Below, piece by piece: positions 42,721-51,560 of a stretch of 64,000 nucleotides of DNA. The translations under genes were made by a program, and so were the position numbers. Under the pieces are notes generated by a model, which was not told where the DNA came from, ran no database searches, and worked only from the letters and a program-made list of their open reading frames with translations. Positions within the stretch are counted from its first letter, which is position 1. Each line of letters begins with the position of its first letter. Location of the stretch: positions 124,001 through 188,000 of the forward strand of contig NZ_ACLQ01000003.1 in NCBI RefSeq assembly GCF_000174755.1, read 5' to 3'. Source of the stretch: Capnocytophaga gingivalis ATCC 33624 (lineage in GTDB: Bacteria; Bacteroidota; Bacteroidia; Flavobacteriales; Flavobacteriaceae).

Positions 42721-44544
42721 ATGTCCGACATTATACGATTACTTCCTGACAATGTAGCCAATCAGATAGCCGCCGGTGAAGTCATCCAGCGACCTGCCTC
42801 CGCCGTAAAGGAGCTCTTGGAGAATGCTATTGATGCCAAGGCTACTCAGATAAAGCTCATCCTCAAGGATGCAGGACGTACCTTGGTGCAGGTGGTGGAC
42901 AATGGTATAGGTATGTCTCCTACCGATGCTCGCTTAGCTTTTGAGCGACATGCTACTTCGAAAATCCGTGTAGCTGATGACCTTTTCTCCCTACAGACTA
43001 AGGGCTTCCGTGGAGAAGCTCTGGCTTCCATTGCTGCTATTGCTCAGGTAGAAATGACCACCTGCCAGGAGGGGGAGGAGATTGGCACTGCTATTACCAT
43101 AGAAGGGAATAAGATTACAGATCAATATCCTACTGTAACCCAGAAGGGAACCTCTATCGCAATGAAGAATCTTTTCTTCAATGTGCCTGCTCGGCGCAAT
43201 TTCCTCAAGTCCGACAATGTGGAACTCCGTCATATCTTGGACGAATTCCATCGTGTAGTCTTGGCTCACCCTGATATACAATTCTCTCTGATTCACAATG
43301 GGGTCGAACAGTTCAACCTCCCTCCTACTTCTCTGAAAAAGCGTATCGTACAGGTATTCGGCAACCGCCTGAACGAACAGTTAGTTCCTGTAGAAGAAAA
43401 AACAGAGGTAGTCAATATACATGGATTTATCAGCCGCAACAGTTTCAAGCGCAATAAGTCTCTTCAATTCTTCATGGTCAATCATCGTTTTATCAAAAAT
43501 CGCTATTTGCACCATGCCGTACTAAGTGCCTTCGAGGGACTGCTCAGGGAGGGGGAACAGCCTGAGTATTTCCTTTATTTGGAGATAGATCCCAAACATA
43601 TTGACATCAACATACATCCTACCAAGACTGAAATAAAGTTCGACAACGACCAAACGATCTATGCTCTTCTGCGCTCGGCCATCAAGCATAGCTTAGGGCA
43701 GTTCCATGTGCTCCCTACCATTGATTTTTCTTTGGATGAGAGTCAGGAGGTTCCCTATTCCTATAAGGATAAGGAAGCTCAGACTCCTACCTATCAGGTG
43801 GATCGCAATTTCAACCCCTTCAAGATGGACAACCCCTCCACCTTAGGAGGAACTTTCTCTTCTCATAGAAATACTCCATCTCCTCAGTGGGAGTCGCTCT
43901 ATGCGGGGATTCCTTCTCGAGTAAACGATCCTTTTGAGAAAGAACAAGTCGTCCCCACTCTGATAGAACACCCTACAGAGGTCAAGGTTCAGACACTCTT
44001 ATACTTCCAGAAAAAATACATCATCACTTACTTGAAGGATAAGGTACTTTTTATCCATGTATCACGTGCCCACCAGCGCATTCTATACGAACGGTTTCAC
44101 AAGAGTATTACCCAAGGGGTGAGCATAAGCCAATCGTTGTTATTTCCTCTGGAGTTCGAATTTTCCCCTACGGAAATCATCTCCCTACAGGGGTTGATTC
44201 CTTTACTTAATAGAGTTGGTTTTCTCTTGGAGATTCAGGGGAACAAAATCTGTTTTACCGGACTCCCCCCCATGGTCAAGGAGAGCCAAGTGGAGGATAT
44301 CCTGCACCAGCTATTAGAGAAGGAAATGGAGGATATCCCTCAAGATGAACTCTCTCAGAAGGAGGCCTTGGTCAAGAATCTATCCAAGAGCCTTGCTGTT
44401 AAGGCCGGACAAACACTTAGTGCTGAGGAACAGGAACAGCTGGTCTATGACCTCTTCTCCTGTAAGGATAGTCTGATAAGCCCCTTTGGCAAAAAAATAT
44501 ATACAGAACTATCCTCTAACGAACTGGAAAATAGGCTACAATAA
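42721..44544 (+). CDS. mutL: DNA mismatch repair protein MutL
   Basis: A 607-residue protein. The GHKL ATPase motifs are in order near the N-terminus: IAAGEVIQRPASAVKELLEN, DAKAT, DNGIGM, HATSKI and TKGFRGEAL. The transducer domain follows, with VNHRFIKN and DINIHPTKTEIKF. The C-terminal dimerisation domain starts near residue 420. The endonuclease motif DQHAxxERxxYE of many MutLs is degenerate here (FIHVSRAHQRILYERF) and no CPHGRP motif is seen, ending instead SPFGKKI. The protein is therefore probably a matchmaker without nicking activity. The start follows a small conserved gene. Confidence 0.95.
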   Translation: MSDIIRLLPDNVANQIAAGEVIQRPASAVKELLENAIDAKATQIKLILKDAGRTLVQVVDNGIGMSPTDARLAFERHATSKIRVADDLFSLQTKGFRGEALASIAAIAQVEMTTCQEGEEIGTAITIEGNKITDQYPTVTQKGTSIAMKNLFFNVPARRNFLKSDNVELRHILDEFHRVVLAHPDIQFSLIHNGVEQFNLPPTSLKKRIVQVFGNRLNEQLVPVEEKTEVVNIHGFISRNSFKRNKSLQFFMVNHRFIKNRYLHHAVLSAFEGLLREGEQPEYFLYLEIDPKHIDINIHPTKTEIKFDNDQTIYALLRSAIKHSLGQFHVLPTIDFSLDESQEVPYSYKDKEAQTPTYQVDRNFNPFKMDNPSTLGGTFSSHRNTPSPQWESLYAGIPSRVNDPFEKEQVVPTLIEHPTEVKVQTLLYFQKKYIITYLKDKVLFIHVSRAHQRILYERFHKSITQGVSISQSLLFPLEFEFSPTEIISLQGLIPLLNRVGFLLEIQGNKICFTGLPPMVKESQVEDILHQLLEKEMEDIPQDELSQKEALVKNLSKSLAVKAGQTLSAEEQEQLVYDLFSCKDSLISPFGKKIYTELSSNELENRLQ

Positions 44545-44642
44545 TCAACAATTAATGATCAAAATGATTAACGATTAATGATTAACTACAACTAACAATG
44601 GAACACTAACAACTGACAATAAAACACTAACAACTGAACCCT
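44541..44642. repeat. Heptanucleotide array between mutL and murB
   Basis: About fourteen 7-nt units can be read from the mutL stop to the murB ATG, for example ACAATTA, ATGATCA, TAACGAT, TAATGAT, AACTAAC, CACTAAC and AACTGAC. Confidence 0.8.
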
Positions 44643-45644
44643 ATGAACATACACAAGAACATTTCACTACAAGCTTATAACACCTTTGGCATAGAACAAA
44701 AAGCAGCTTTACTTATAGAAGCCTATGATACAAAAGATATCCTTGAGGCACTGCGCTCTTATCCAAACCTAATCGTACTGGGGGGAGGTAGCAATATCTT
44801 ACTTACCCAAGAGATACAGACCCCCATACTGAAAATCATGCAAAAGGGAATCTCTGTAGAAAAAGAGACAGACTCACATGTATGGATCAAAGCACAAGCT
44901 GGAGAAGTCTGGAGTGACTTTGTGGACTCCTGTGTAGCAAGAGGATATGGCGGTCTGGAGAACCTATCCCTAATCTATGGCACAGTAGGTGCTGCTCCTG
45001 TACAGAATATAGGTGCCTATGGGGTAGAGCTCAAGGATGTACTTTCCTCCTGTGAAGTGCTTGACCGAGAAAGTGGTCAAACCATGACCCTCTTGAAGGA
45101 AAACTGCCACTTTGGCTACCGTGATTCGCTCTTCAAACAGCAAAAAGGAAGGTATATCATCCTCTCTGCAACCTTTTGCCAGACAAAGCGCGACCACCTT
45201 TTCAAAACACACTATGGAGATATTCGCGCACTTTTACAAGAAAAAGGCTGGGGAGAAACTCCTGAACTCATCTCGAAGGTTATCAAAGAGATTCGCCTAA
45301 GCAAGCTCCCTAACCCTACAGAACTGGGCAATAGCGGAAGCTTTTTTAAGAATCCTGTCATCCCAAGAGAACAATTCCTCTCCTTACAAGAACGTTACCC
45401 TACTATGCCGCATTTTGAGATATCTGCCGAGGAAGTCAAAGTTCCTGCGGCCTTCCTTATTGAGACTTGTGAGCTGAAGGGCTTCAGAATAGATAAAGTA
45501 GGGGTTCACCACAAACAACCCTTAGTCTTAGTCAATTTTGGTGGGGCTACTGGCGAAGAAGTACTTGCTTTGGCTCGCCATATCCAAAAGCGTGTTCTGA
45601 ATCGTTTTGGCATCCAGTTGGAAATGGAGGTAAATGTTTGGTAG
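44643..45644 (+). CDS. murB: UDP-N-acetylenolpyruvoylglucosamine reductase
   Basis: A 333-residue FAD enzyme of peptidoglycan precursor synthesis that reduces UDP-GlcNAc-enolpyruvate to UDP-MurNAc. Recognisable parts are the N-terminal LQAYNTFGI, the FAD-binding LIVLGGGSNILL, LENLSLIYGTVGAAPVQNIGAYGVE, and the catalytic NSGSFFKNP with the serine proton donor. The C-terminal AAFLIETCELKGFRIDKVGVH is also typical. It lies after a heptanucleotide array and ends inside the promoter region of the next gene. Confidence 0.95.
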   Translation: MNIHKNISLQAYNTFGIEQKAALLIEAYDTKDILEALRSYPNLIVLGGGSNILLTQEIQTPILKIMQKGISVEKETDSHVWIKAQAGEVWSDFVDSCVARGYGGLENLSLIYGTVGAAPVQNIGAYGVELKDVLSSCEVLDRESGQTMTLLKENCHFGYRDSLFKQQKGRYIILSATFCQTKRDHLFKTHYGDIRALLQEKGWGETPELISKVIKEIRLSKLPNPTELGNSGSFFKNPVIPREQFLSLQERYPTMPHFEISAEEVKVPAAFLIETCELKGFRIDKVGVHHKQPLVLVNFGGATGEEVLALARHIQKRVLNRFGIQLEMEVNVW

Positions 45645-45668
45645 GGTGGCAAATATTTCTTACTTTTG
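45637..45668 (+). promoter_or_regulatory. Promoter of the pseudouridine synthase gene, inside the end of murB
   Basis: TTTG (45637-45640) and TACTTTTG (45661-45668) are separated by 20 nt. The -33 element lies within the last murB codons. The ATG follows at 45686. Confidence 0.75.
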
Positions 45669-45685
45669 CACAAAATTTTCACCTG

Positions 45686-46675
45686 ATGCAATCATCACCT
45701 AAAAAACCCCAAGGAAAACACTCCTCTACCAAAGGAAAACGCTTTGACAGCAAAGAAAATACCACCAATCAAAAAAGGAAGACTTCTTCTGGTAAGGAGA
45801 ATTTTTCTTCTGATAGGAAAAAGACTACTACTGGTAGGGAAAAGACTCCTTACAAAAAAGAAAAACCTTCCTATAACAAGGAGAAATCTGCGGAATACAG
45901 CCCCACTACTCGTGCTCCCTATAAGAGAAATACGCCTAAACCCAATGCCACCGACCAGAGCAAAGGTATTAGGCTGAATAAGTATATTGCTAATGCGGGA
46001 ATCTGTGCGCGCCGAGAAGCCGATCGCTACATAGCCGCTGGAAATGTAGAGGTCAATGGCAAACCTATGACTGAGCTGGGGTATAGGGTACAGCCTACCG
46101 ATGTGGTTAAGTTCGACGGAAAGAATATCTCTGCCGAGAAGAAGGAGTACATCCTACTGAACAAGCCTAAAGGCTTTATCACCACAACTCAGGACGAAAA
46201 AGGTCGCAAGACTGTAATGGACTTAGTTGCAGGTGCTGCCGAGGGAAATATAAAACCAGTAGGTAGGCTCGACAGACTCACCACAGGATTGCTCCTGCTA
46301 ACCAATGATGGTGACCTGATGAAAAAGCTCACCCACCCTTCTCATGGAGTACGCAAGATATACCATGTGATCTTGGACAAAAAACTCGCTCTGGCAGACT
46401 TCCACAAGATCCAAGAAGGACTTACTCTTGAGGATGGCTTTATCCAAGTGGATGATATCAACTTCGTAGATGGAGCTCCCCACAATGAGATTGGGGTAAA
46501 GATACACAGCGGTCGCAATCGTATCGTGCGCCGTATCTTTGAATCCTTGGGCTATGTGGTAGAGAAGCTCGACCGTGTAGTCTTCGCTGGACTTACCAAA
46601 AAAGATCTCCCTCGTGGACACTGGAGAACCCTTACTGCACAGGAGATTATCAATTTAAAAAATCTTAGTCTTTAG
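45686..46675 (+). CDS. RluB/RsuA-type 23S rRNA pseudouridine synthase with basic N-terminal extension
   Basis: A 329-residue protein. Residues 1-92 are a low-complexity basic tail (repeats like KEKPSYNKEKS). An S4 RNA-binding domain follows (about 94-142, LNKYIANAGICARREADRYI), then the synthase domain with catalytic Asp196 in GRLDRLTTGLLLLTNDG and HEGRNRIVRR-like HSGRNRIVRRIFESLG. It isomerises a uridine in rRNA; by similarity RluB (23S helix 80-89 region) is the best guess. The basic tail is typical of Bacteroidetes members and probably binds RNA. The ATG at 45686 lies after its own promoter. Confidence 0.9.
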   Translation: MQSSPKKPQGKHSSTKGKRFDSKENTTNQKRKTSSGKENFSSDRKKTTTGREKTPYKKEKPSYNKEKSAEYSPTTRAPYKRNTPKPNATDQSKGIRLNKYIANAGICARREADRYIAAGNVEVNGKPMTELGYRVQPTDVVKFDGKNISAEKKEYILLNKPKGFITTTQDEKGRKTVMDLVAGAAEGNIKPVGRLDRLTTGLLLLTNDGDLMKKLTHPSHGVRKIYHVILDKKLALADFHKIQEGLTLEDGFIQVDDINFVDGAPHNEIGVKIHSGRNRIVRRIFESLGYVVEKLDRVVFAGLTKKDLPRGHWRTLTAQEIINLKNLSL

Positions 46676-46679
46676 CATT

Positions 46680-47060
46680 ATGAATAAAATGAAAAAAACT
46701 TTACTAATTGGTCTTCCTCTCTTACTACTCGTACTGGGAGGGTGGATCTATATGCGTTATTACTTTGTCTTTGCCGAAGGTGTGAAGTCTGGATACCTCA
46801 ACTATGCCGTATACAAAGGGGATCTATTCAAGACCTACGAAGGCAAGCTCATCCAGGAAGGTTTTGCCAAGACCAAAACAGGGAGTGGCATGCAGAGCAA
46901 TGAGTTTGAGTTTTCTATAGAAAATAAGAAAATTTTTCAGCAGTTAGAAGTAAATAGTGGCAAGCACTTTGAACTTCATTACAGAGAATACCACAATGCA
47001 TTGCCATGGAGAGGGAATACTGTATATATAGTGGATAGCATTGTCAATATGCGTGACTAA
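46680..47060 (+). CDS. Small single-pass membrane protein of unknown function
   Basis: A 126-residue protein with one N-terminal transmembrane helix (TLLIGLPLLLLVLGGWIYM) and a soluble domain containing GVKSGYLNYAVYKGDLFKTYEGKL and SNEFEFSIENKKIFQQL. It resembles a short conserved flavobacterial protein that is sometimes mislabelled 6-phosphogluconate dehydrogenase; no dehydrogenase motif is present. It lies 4 nt after the pseudouridine synthase gene and 7 nt before an rRNA methyltransferase gene, so it belongs to their operon. Confidence 0.75.
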   Translation: MNKMKKTLLIGLPLLLLVLGGWIYMRYYFVFAEGVKSGYLNYAVYKGDLFKTYEGKLIQEGFAKTKTGSGMQSNEFEFSIENKKIFQQLEVNSGKHFELHYREYHNALPWRGNTVYIVDSIVNMRD

Positions 47061-47067
47061 TCGGCCT

Positions 47068-47808
47068 ATGAAGAACACACAGATTTTCGGCCTACGCCCT
47101 GTCATAGAGGCCATAGAAGCCGGCAAGACCATTGATAAGATTTTTATCCAAAAAGGTCTCTCCGGCACTCTTTTCACCGAGCTCAACACTCTGATAAGCC
47201 AGCAGAAGCTCCCTTGTTCTTATGTACCTGTGGAGAAGCTCCAGCGGCTTACACGAGGGAATCACCAAGGAGTGGTAGCGCTACTCTCCCCAGTGGAGTT
47301 TGTTCCTTTGGAAGAACTCGTTCTCTCTACCATAGAGAGTGGGAAGGTTCCCCTATTGCTTATTCTTGACCATCTGAGCGATGTGCGCAACATAGGAGCT
47401 ATTATCCGCACAGCCGAGTGTACTGGAGTCAGTGGTATTATCCTTCCCAAACAGGGAAGTGCCTCCATAGGAGAAGATATGGTAAAGACCTCCGCAGGAG
47501 CTATCTTCAATATCCCTTTGTGCAAGGTGGACAACCTGATCGATACCATCTACTACTTACAGGGTAGTGGTATCAAGGTCATAGGAGCTACCGAGAAGGC
47601 TTCTTCCCTACTCTACCAGCTGAACCTTACCGAACCTTTGGCTATTGTCATGGGAGCAGAGGATACAGGCATCAGCAAGGGAGTACTTAAGGTCTTGGAT
47701 GAAAGAGCCAAATTGCCTATACAAGGAGAGATTTCCTCCCTCAATGTATCGGTGGCTTGTGGCGCTTTCTTGTATGAAGTGGTAAGACAACGACTTAATG
47801 GTCAATGA
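47068..47808 (+). CDS. rlmB: TrmH/SpoU-family RNA 2'-O-methyltransferase, RlmB type
   Basis: A 246-residue protein: an L30e-like substrate-binding N-domain (IFGLRPVIEAIEAG), then the knotted SPOUT domain with motif 1 LDHLSDVRNIGAIIRTAE, motif 2 IVMGAEDTGIS and motif 3 LNVSVACGAFLYEVVRQR. RlmB methylates G2251 of 23S rRNA; other TrmH-family targets cannot be excluded. The start at 47068 gives the family N-terminus. The last residues (LNGQ) and the stop are encoded by a heptanucleotide array. Confidence 0.88.
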   Translation: MKNTQIFGLRPVIEAIEAGKTIDKIFIQKGLSGTLFTELNTLISQQKLPCSYVPVEKLQRLTRGNHQGVVALLSPVEFVPLEELVLSTIESGKVPLLLILDHLSDVRNIGAIIRTAECTGVSGIILPKQGSASIGEDMVKTSAGAIFNIPLCKVDNLIDTIYYLQGSGIKVIGATEKASSLLYQLNLTEPLAIVMGAEDTGISKGVLKVLDERAKLPIQGEISSLNVSVACGAFLYEVVRQRLNGQ

Positions 47809-47820
47809 CCAATGATTAAC
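47793..47820. repeat. Heptanucleotide array at the end of rlmB
   Basis: TTAATGG, TCAATGA, CCAATGA and TTAAC follow in 7-nt steps. The rlmB stop TGA (47806-47808) is inside. Confidence 0.7.
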
Positions 47821-47921
47821 ATCTCCCCTTCAAGAGGGATCATTCTAACCATTTTCCCCCATGCCTTCTTTTGAATTTAGATTTCTCTAAAAAAATATTT
47901 TTGTTTTTGAAATTTTATATG

Positions 47922-47929
47922 TAATTTTG
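47922..47929 (+). promoter_or_regulatory. -7 promoter element of the ZIP transporter gene
   Basis: TAATTTTG matches TAnnTTTG. A TTTG at 47900-47903 lies 18 nt upstream. The ATG follows at 48016. Confidence 0.65.
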
Positions 47930-47979
47930 CAGCCTAAAAAGGAGGAAGGAAAGATCCCTAAAAATCCTTTATCCTAAAT

Positions 47980-48013
47980 AACTGAAAACTAACAATTCAA
48001 AATTCAAAACTAA
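47980..48013. repeat. Heptanucleotide array upstream of the ZIP gene
   Basis: The units AACTGAA, AACTAAC, AATTCAA, AATTCAA and AACTAAA end at the start codon. The array lies in the 5' leader. Confidence 0.75.
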
Positions 48014-48015
48014 AA

Positions 48016-48834
48016 ATGGTTTCTTCAATTATAGAATATTTGAGCAGCATCAATCCCGTATTAGCAGCTTTGTATGCGACTCTCTTTACTTGGGGCGTTA
48101 CCGCCTTGGGGGCAGCTTTAGTCTTTTTCTTTAAGAGCAGCAATAAGTTGGTCATGGATGGCATGCTGGGCTTCACTGGAGGAGTGATGGTTGCTGCCAG
48201 TGTATGGAGCTTACTGATTCCTGCTATTGATATGAGTGGGGGGGAACGCTTTGAAAAAGTACTTCCTGCCGTGATAGGCTTCTTAGGCGGCTCTCTCTTT
48301 ATCTACGCTTTAGACAGGATTCTTCCCCACTTCCATCCTAATTTCAAACAAACAGAAGGTGTAAAATCCTCTTGGCAACGCACTACACTATTGGTATTGG
48401 CTATCACCCTACACAACATTCCTGAGGGGCTGGCCGTTGGGGTACTCTTTGGAGGGGTAGCCGCAGGGATTCCTGAAGCCTCCATCGCAGGAGCGGTGAC
48501 CTTGGCTATAGGGATAGGCTTGCAGAATTTCCCTGAGGGAGTGGCTGTATCCATGCCTTTGCGCCGTATGGGGCTCAACCGCTGGAAAAGCTTTTTTTAT
48601 GGACAGCTTTCGGCCATAGTAGAACCCATTGCTGGGGTATTGGGTGCCTTTGCTGTGGTTTTCTTTACCCCTATACTCCCCTATGCTTTGGCCTTTGCCG
48701 CTGGTGCTATGATCTATGTAGTGGTGGAAGAGACCATTCCTGAATCCCAACAGAGCCGCAATACAGATATTTCCACTATTGGCTTTCTTATAGGCTTTGT
48801 AGTGATGATGGTCATGGATGTAGCCTTGGGATAG
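48016..48834 (+). CDS. ZIP-family divalent metal transporter (ZupT/GufA-like)
   Basis: A 272-residue inner-membrane protein with eight hydrophobic segments. The metal-binding signature in helices 4 and 5 is HNIPEGLAVGVLFGG and IGLQNFPEGVAVS. ZIP proteins of this GufA-like branch import zinc and sometimes iron, manganese or other divalent ions into the cytoplasm. The loop between helices 3 and 4 has HFHPNF, which may also bind metal. No metal-responsive operator is recognised. Confidence 0.9.
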   Translation: MVSSIIEYLSSINPVLAALYATLFTWGVTALGAALVFFFKSSNKLVMDGMLGFTGGVMVAASVWSLLIPAIDMSGGERFEKVLPAVIGFLGGSLFIYALDRILPHFHPNFKQTEGVKSSWQRTTLLVLAITLHNIPEGLAVGVLFGGVAAGIPEASIAGAVTLAIGIGLQNFPEGVAVSMPLRRMGLNRWKSFFYGQLSAIVEPIAGVLGAFAVVFFTPILPYALAFAAGAMIYVVVEETIPESQQSRNTDISTIGFLIGFVVMMVMDVALG

Positions 48835-48873
48835 AAAAAGTAAAAAAGACTTTCCTCTATGGAAAAAAAATGG

Positions 48874-48881
48874 TATATTTG
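48874..48881 (+). promoter_or_regulatory. -7 promoter element of purB
   Basis: TATATTTG matches TAnnTTTG and runs straight into a palindrome (GCGTTTTCTAAAACGC, 48881-48896) that ends 5 nt before the purB ATG. Confidence 0.65.
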
Positions 48882-48901
48882 CGTTTTCTAAAACGCAACC
48901 T

Positions 48902-50251
48902 ATGTCTTTGACAGCCATCTCTCCTATTGATGGGCGCTATGCCTCAAAAACTACCGCCCTACAGGCTTATTTCTCCGAACAAGCCCTAATCCAGTACCGC
49001 CTACGAGTGGAAATAGAATACTTTATTGCCTTGTGTGAACTACCTCTGCCACAGCTTATGGGAGTTGACAAGAGTATCTTCCCCTCTCTACGAGCTATCT
49101 ATAGAGAGTTTTCTCAAGCAGATGCCCTTGCCATCAAGGAGATAGAGCGTATCACCAACCATGATGTAAAGGCCGTAGAGTACTTCCTAAAGCAACAGTT
49201 CGACCGCTTAGGTCTTCATCCCTATAAGGAGTTTATCCATTTTGGCCTTACCTCACAGGATATCAACAACACCGCTATCCCCCTTTCTCTGAAAGAAGCT
49301 ATCGAGAATGTATATCTCCCTGAAATAAAAATCCTTATCCAGAAGATAGAAACCCTTGCTCGGGAATGGAAGGATATCCCTATGCTGGCACGTACCCATG
49401 GGCAGCCTGCCTCTCCTACTCGCTTAGGAAAGGAAATGAAGGTTTTCGCAGTGCGCCTTGTGGAGCAGCTCCAGTACTTCTCCACGCTCAAGCATGCGGC
49501 CAAGTTTGGCGGAGCTACAGGCAACTACAACGCTCACAAAGTAGCCTATCCTCAGATCCAGTGGAGAAGTTTCGGAAAACACTTTGTGGAGGATATCTTA
49601 GGCCTACACCACTCCTTCCCTACTACTCAGATAGAGCACTATGACCACTTAGCGGCTCTCTTTGACCTTGTAAAGCGTATCAATACCATACTTATAGACT
49701 TCAACCGAGATATATGGACTTATATCTCCATGGATTACTTCAAACAGCGTATCAAAGAAGGTGAAGTAGGCTCTTCCGCTATGCCCCATAAGGTAAATCC
49801 GATCGACTTTGAGAACTCCGAAGGCAACTTGGGAATTGCCAATGCCCTCTTGGAACACCTTTCCGCCAAGCTCCCTATCTCCCGCCTACAGCGCGACCTT
49901 ACCGATAGCACTGTATTGCGCAATATAGGCGTTCCCTTCGCCCATACCCTCATCGCGACAAGTTCCACGCTCAAAGGGTTGGATAAGCTTATTCTCAATC
50001 CGGACAAGCTCCATGCTGACCTTCAGGACAACTGGGCAGTAGTAGCCGAGGCTATACAGACTATACTGCGCCGTGAGGGATACCCCAATCCGTATGAAGC
50101 TCTAAAGGGACTCACTCGTACCAACCAAAAAATCAACGAGCAGACCCTCCACGATTTTGTAGATACCCTCGCTATAAGTGATTCCCTAAAGGCAACACTC
50201 AAGGCGATTACTCCAGAGAACTATACCGGTGGTGATTATCTTGATTACTAA
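48902..50251 (+). CDS. purB: Adenylosuccinate lyase
   Basis: A 449-residue enzyme of the fumarase/aspartase superfamily, E. coli-type. It acts twice in purine synthesis, splitting SAICAR and adenylosuccinate with release of fumarate. Conserved segments are SPIDGRYASKT at the N-terminus, TSQDINNTA, MLARTHGQPASPTRLGKE and the flexible signature loop SSAMPHKVNPIDFEN (about 289-303). dprA begins 6 nt after its stop, so the two are co-transcribed. Confidence 0.96.
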   Translation: MSLTAISPIDGRYASKTTALQAYFSEQALIQYRLRVEIEYFIALCELPLPQLMGVDKSIFPSLRAIYREFSQADALAIKEIERITNHDVKAVEYFLKQQFDRLGLHPYKEFIHFGLTSQDINNTAIPLSLKEAIENVYLPEIKILIQKIETLAREWKDIPMLARTHGQPASPTRLGKEMKVFAVRLVEQLQYFSTLKHAAKFGGATGNYNAHKVAYPQIQWRSFGKHFVEDILGLHHSFPTTQIEHYDHLAALFDLVKRINTILIDFNRDIWTYISMDYFKQRIKEGEVGSSAMPHKVNPIDFENSEGNLGIANALLEHLSAKLPISRLQRDLTDSTVLRNIGVPFAHTLIATSSTLKGLDKLILNPDKLHADLQDNWAVVAEAIQTILRREGYPNPYEALKGLTRTNQKINEQTLHDFVDTLAISDSLKATLKAITPENYTGGDYLDY

Positions 50252-50257
50252 TCTGCC

Positions 50258-51373
50258 ATGACCGAAGAAGATATTCTCGCCCTACTGGCGCTACAGCACA
50301 CCCCTAATATAGGCGATATTACCGCCAAAAAACTCATTGCCCACTGCGGAAGTCCTGCAGCTATATACAAGGAGAAAAAACACAAAATCGCCCATATAGA
50401 ACGTATAGGAAGCACTATCCTACAACACCTTTTCGACCCTATACACCGCGTAGCTGCCGAAAAGGAATGGCAATATATTCAGGATAATCACTTTAGCTAT
50501 CACACATTCTTTGATGCCGATTATCCTGCCAATCTCAAACAAATCATTGATGCCCCTATTATTTTCTTTTCCAGAGGGAATATTGACCTGAAGAACAAGA
50601 AAACGCTCAGTATCGTAGGCACACGACAGATAACCACTTACGGAAAGGCCTTCTGTGAGAAGTTTGTCGAGGAGCTCTCTCCCTTGGAGGACTTGGTTAT
50701 CATCAGTGGTTTTGCCTATGGAGTAGATATCGCTGCTCATAAGGCTGCTATGGACAATGGATTACAAACCATCGCTTGTTTAGCTCATGGATTGGACATC
50801 ATCTATCCTGCCTCTCATAAGAAGTATACAAAAGAGGTAGAGGCCTATGGAGGATTCATTACCGAATTTTGGCACCAAAGCTCCTTCGATAGGAAGAATT
50901 TTATTGGACGAAACCGTATCATCGCAGGACTTTCCGATGCTACTGTTGTGATAGAATCTGCTCTGAAGGGCGGTAGCTTAGTCACTGCCGATATGGCCTT
51001 CTCCTATGACCGAGAGGTGTTTGCCATTCCTGGTCGCGCGGATGACACCTATAGTCAAGGATGCAACAAACTCATCAAGACAGACAAAGCACGACTTATC
51101 ACCTCGGCTGCCGACTTGGTCTATTACATGGGTTGGGAAGTAGAAAAGAAAAACCCTAAGGTGATCACCCCTGAACTCTTCGTAGAGCTCACCCCTGAAG
51201 AAGAAAAAGTAGCCACTTACCTAAGAGAAAATGGCAAGCAGACCTTGGACGACTTAGCTCGAGAATGCTCCCTCCCTGTATACAAACTCTCCAACCTGCT
51301 CTTCCAAATGGAAATGAAAGGGGTGGTAAGACCCCTGCCTGGGAAAATGTTTGTAATGGCAAATAAGCAATAA
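50258..51373 (+). CDS. dprA: DNA processing protein DprA
   Basis: A 371-residue protein. The Rossmann-like DprA core has LSIVGTRQITTYGK, IISGFAYGVDIAAHKAA, the AHGLDIIYPASHKK block and FIGRNRIIAGLSDATVVIE with GSLVTADMAF. A C-terminal winged-helix (about 310-371, LDDLARECSLPVYKLSNLL) completes it. DprA binds incoming single-stranded DNA in natural transformation and loads RecA. It lies 6 nt after purB. The presence of dprA does not by itself prove competence. Confidence 0.93.
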   Translation: MTEEDILALLALQHTPNIGDITAKKLIAHCGSPAAIYKEKKHKIAHIERIGSTILQHLFDPIHRVAAEKEWQYIQDNHFSYHTFFDADYPANLKQIIDAPIIFFSRGNIDLKNKKTLSIVGTRQITTYGKAFCEKFVEELSPLEDLVIISGFAYGVDIAAHKAAMDNGLQTIACLAHGLDIIYPASHKKYTKEVEAYGGFITEFWHQSSFDRKNFIGRNRIIAGLSDATVVIESALKGGSLVTADMAFSYDREVFAIPGRADDTYSQGCNKLIKTDKARLITSAADLVYYMGWEVEKKNPKVITPELFVELTPEEEKVATYLRENGKQTLDDLARECSLPVYKLSNLLFQMEMKGVVRPLPGKMFVMANKQ

Positions 51374-51457
51374 CGAACATTCTTTTCAATATAGTTTTTA
51401 TCTATTATCTTATAGAAAAAAACAATACAAAACTATTGCTGTGAGCGAAAAATGTCG

Positions 51458-51465
51458 TAATTTTG
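51458..51465 (+). promoter_or_regulatory. Orphan -7 promoter element after dprA
   Basis: TAATTTTG matches TAnnTTTG, with a TTG at 51436-51438 placed 19 nt upstream. It points right, where the next genes are on the opposite strand, and a terminator follows about 65 nt later. Confidence 0.6.
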
Positions 51466-51471
51466 CACCCG

Positions 51472-51558
51472 AAAACAAAGGGGAAATAAATTGTTTTTCA
51501 TATATTAGATTTTGTGGTTAGAATTGGTAAAAGAGGGCGCAAGCTCTCTTTTATTTTT
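51472..51558 (+). ncRNA. Candidate small RNA between dprA and the DUF2695 gene
   Basis: A complete promoter-like element (51458-51465) and an intrinsic terminator (51529-51558) frame about 85 nt with no ATG-started reading frame. The transcript would be AT-rich with a GC-rich terminator hairpin. No known RNA family is recognised. The start is estimated about 7 nt after the -7 element. It could also be the relic of a deleted gene that kept its signals. Confidence 0.4.
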
Positions 51559-51560
51559 TT
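51529..51560 (+). terminator. Terminator of the candidate small RNA
   Basis: AAAAGAGGGC / GCTCTCTTTT forms a 10-bp stem (one G-U pair) with a GCAA tetraloop, followed by ATTTTTTTAT. The T run is only on the plus strand. Confidence 0.82.

Noticed and set aside
46680-47060. Small gene as 6-phosphogluconate dehydrogenase
   Set aside because: Only 126 residues with a membrane helix and no Rossmann motif; that label would be a propagated mistake.
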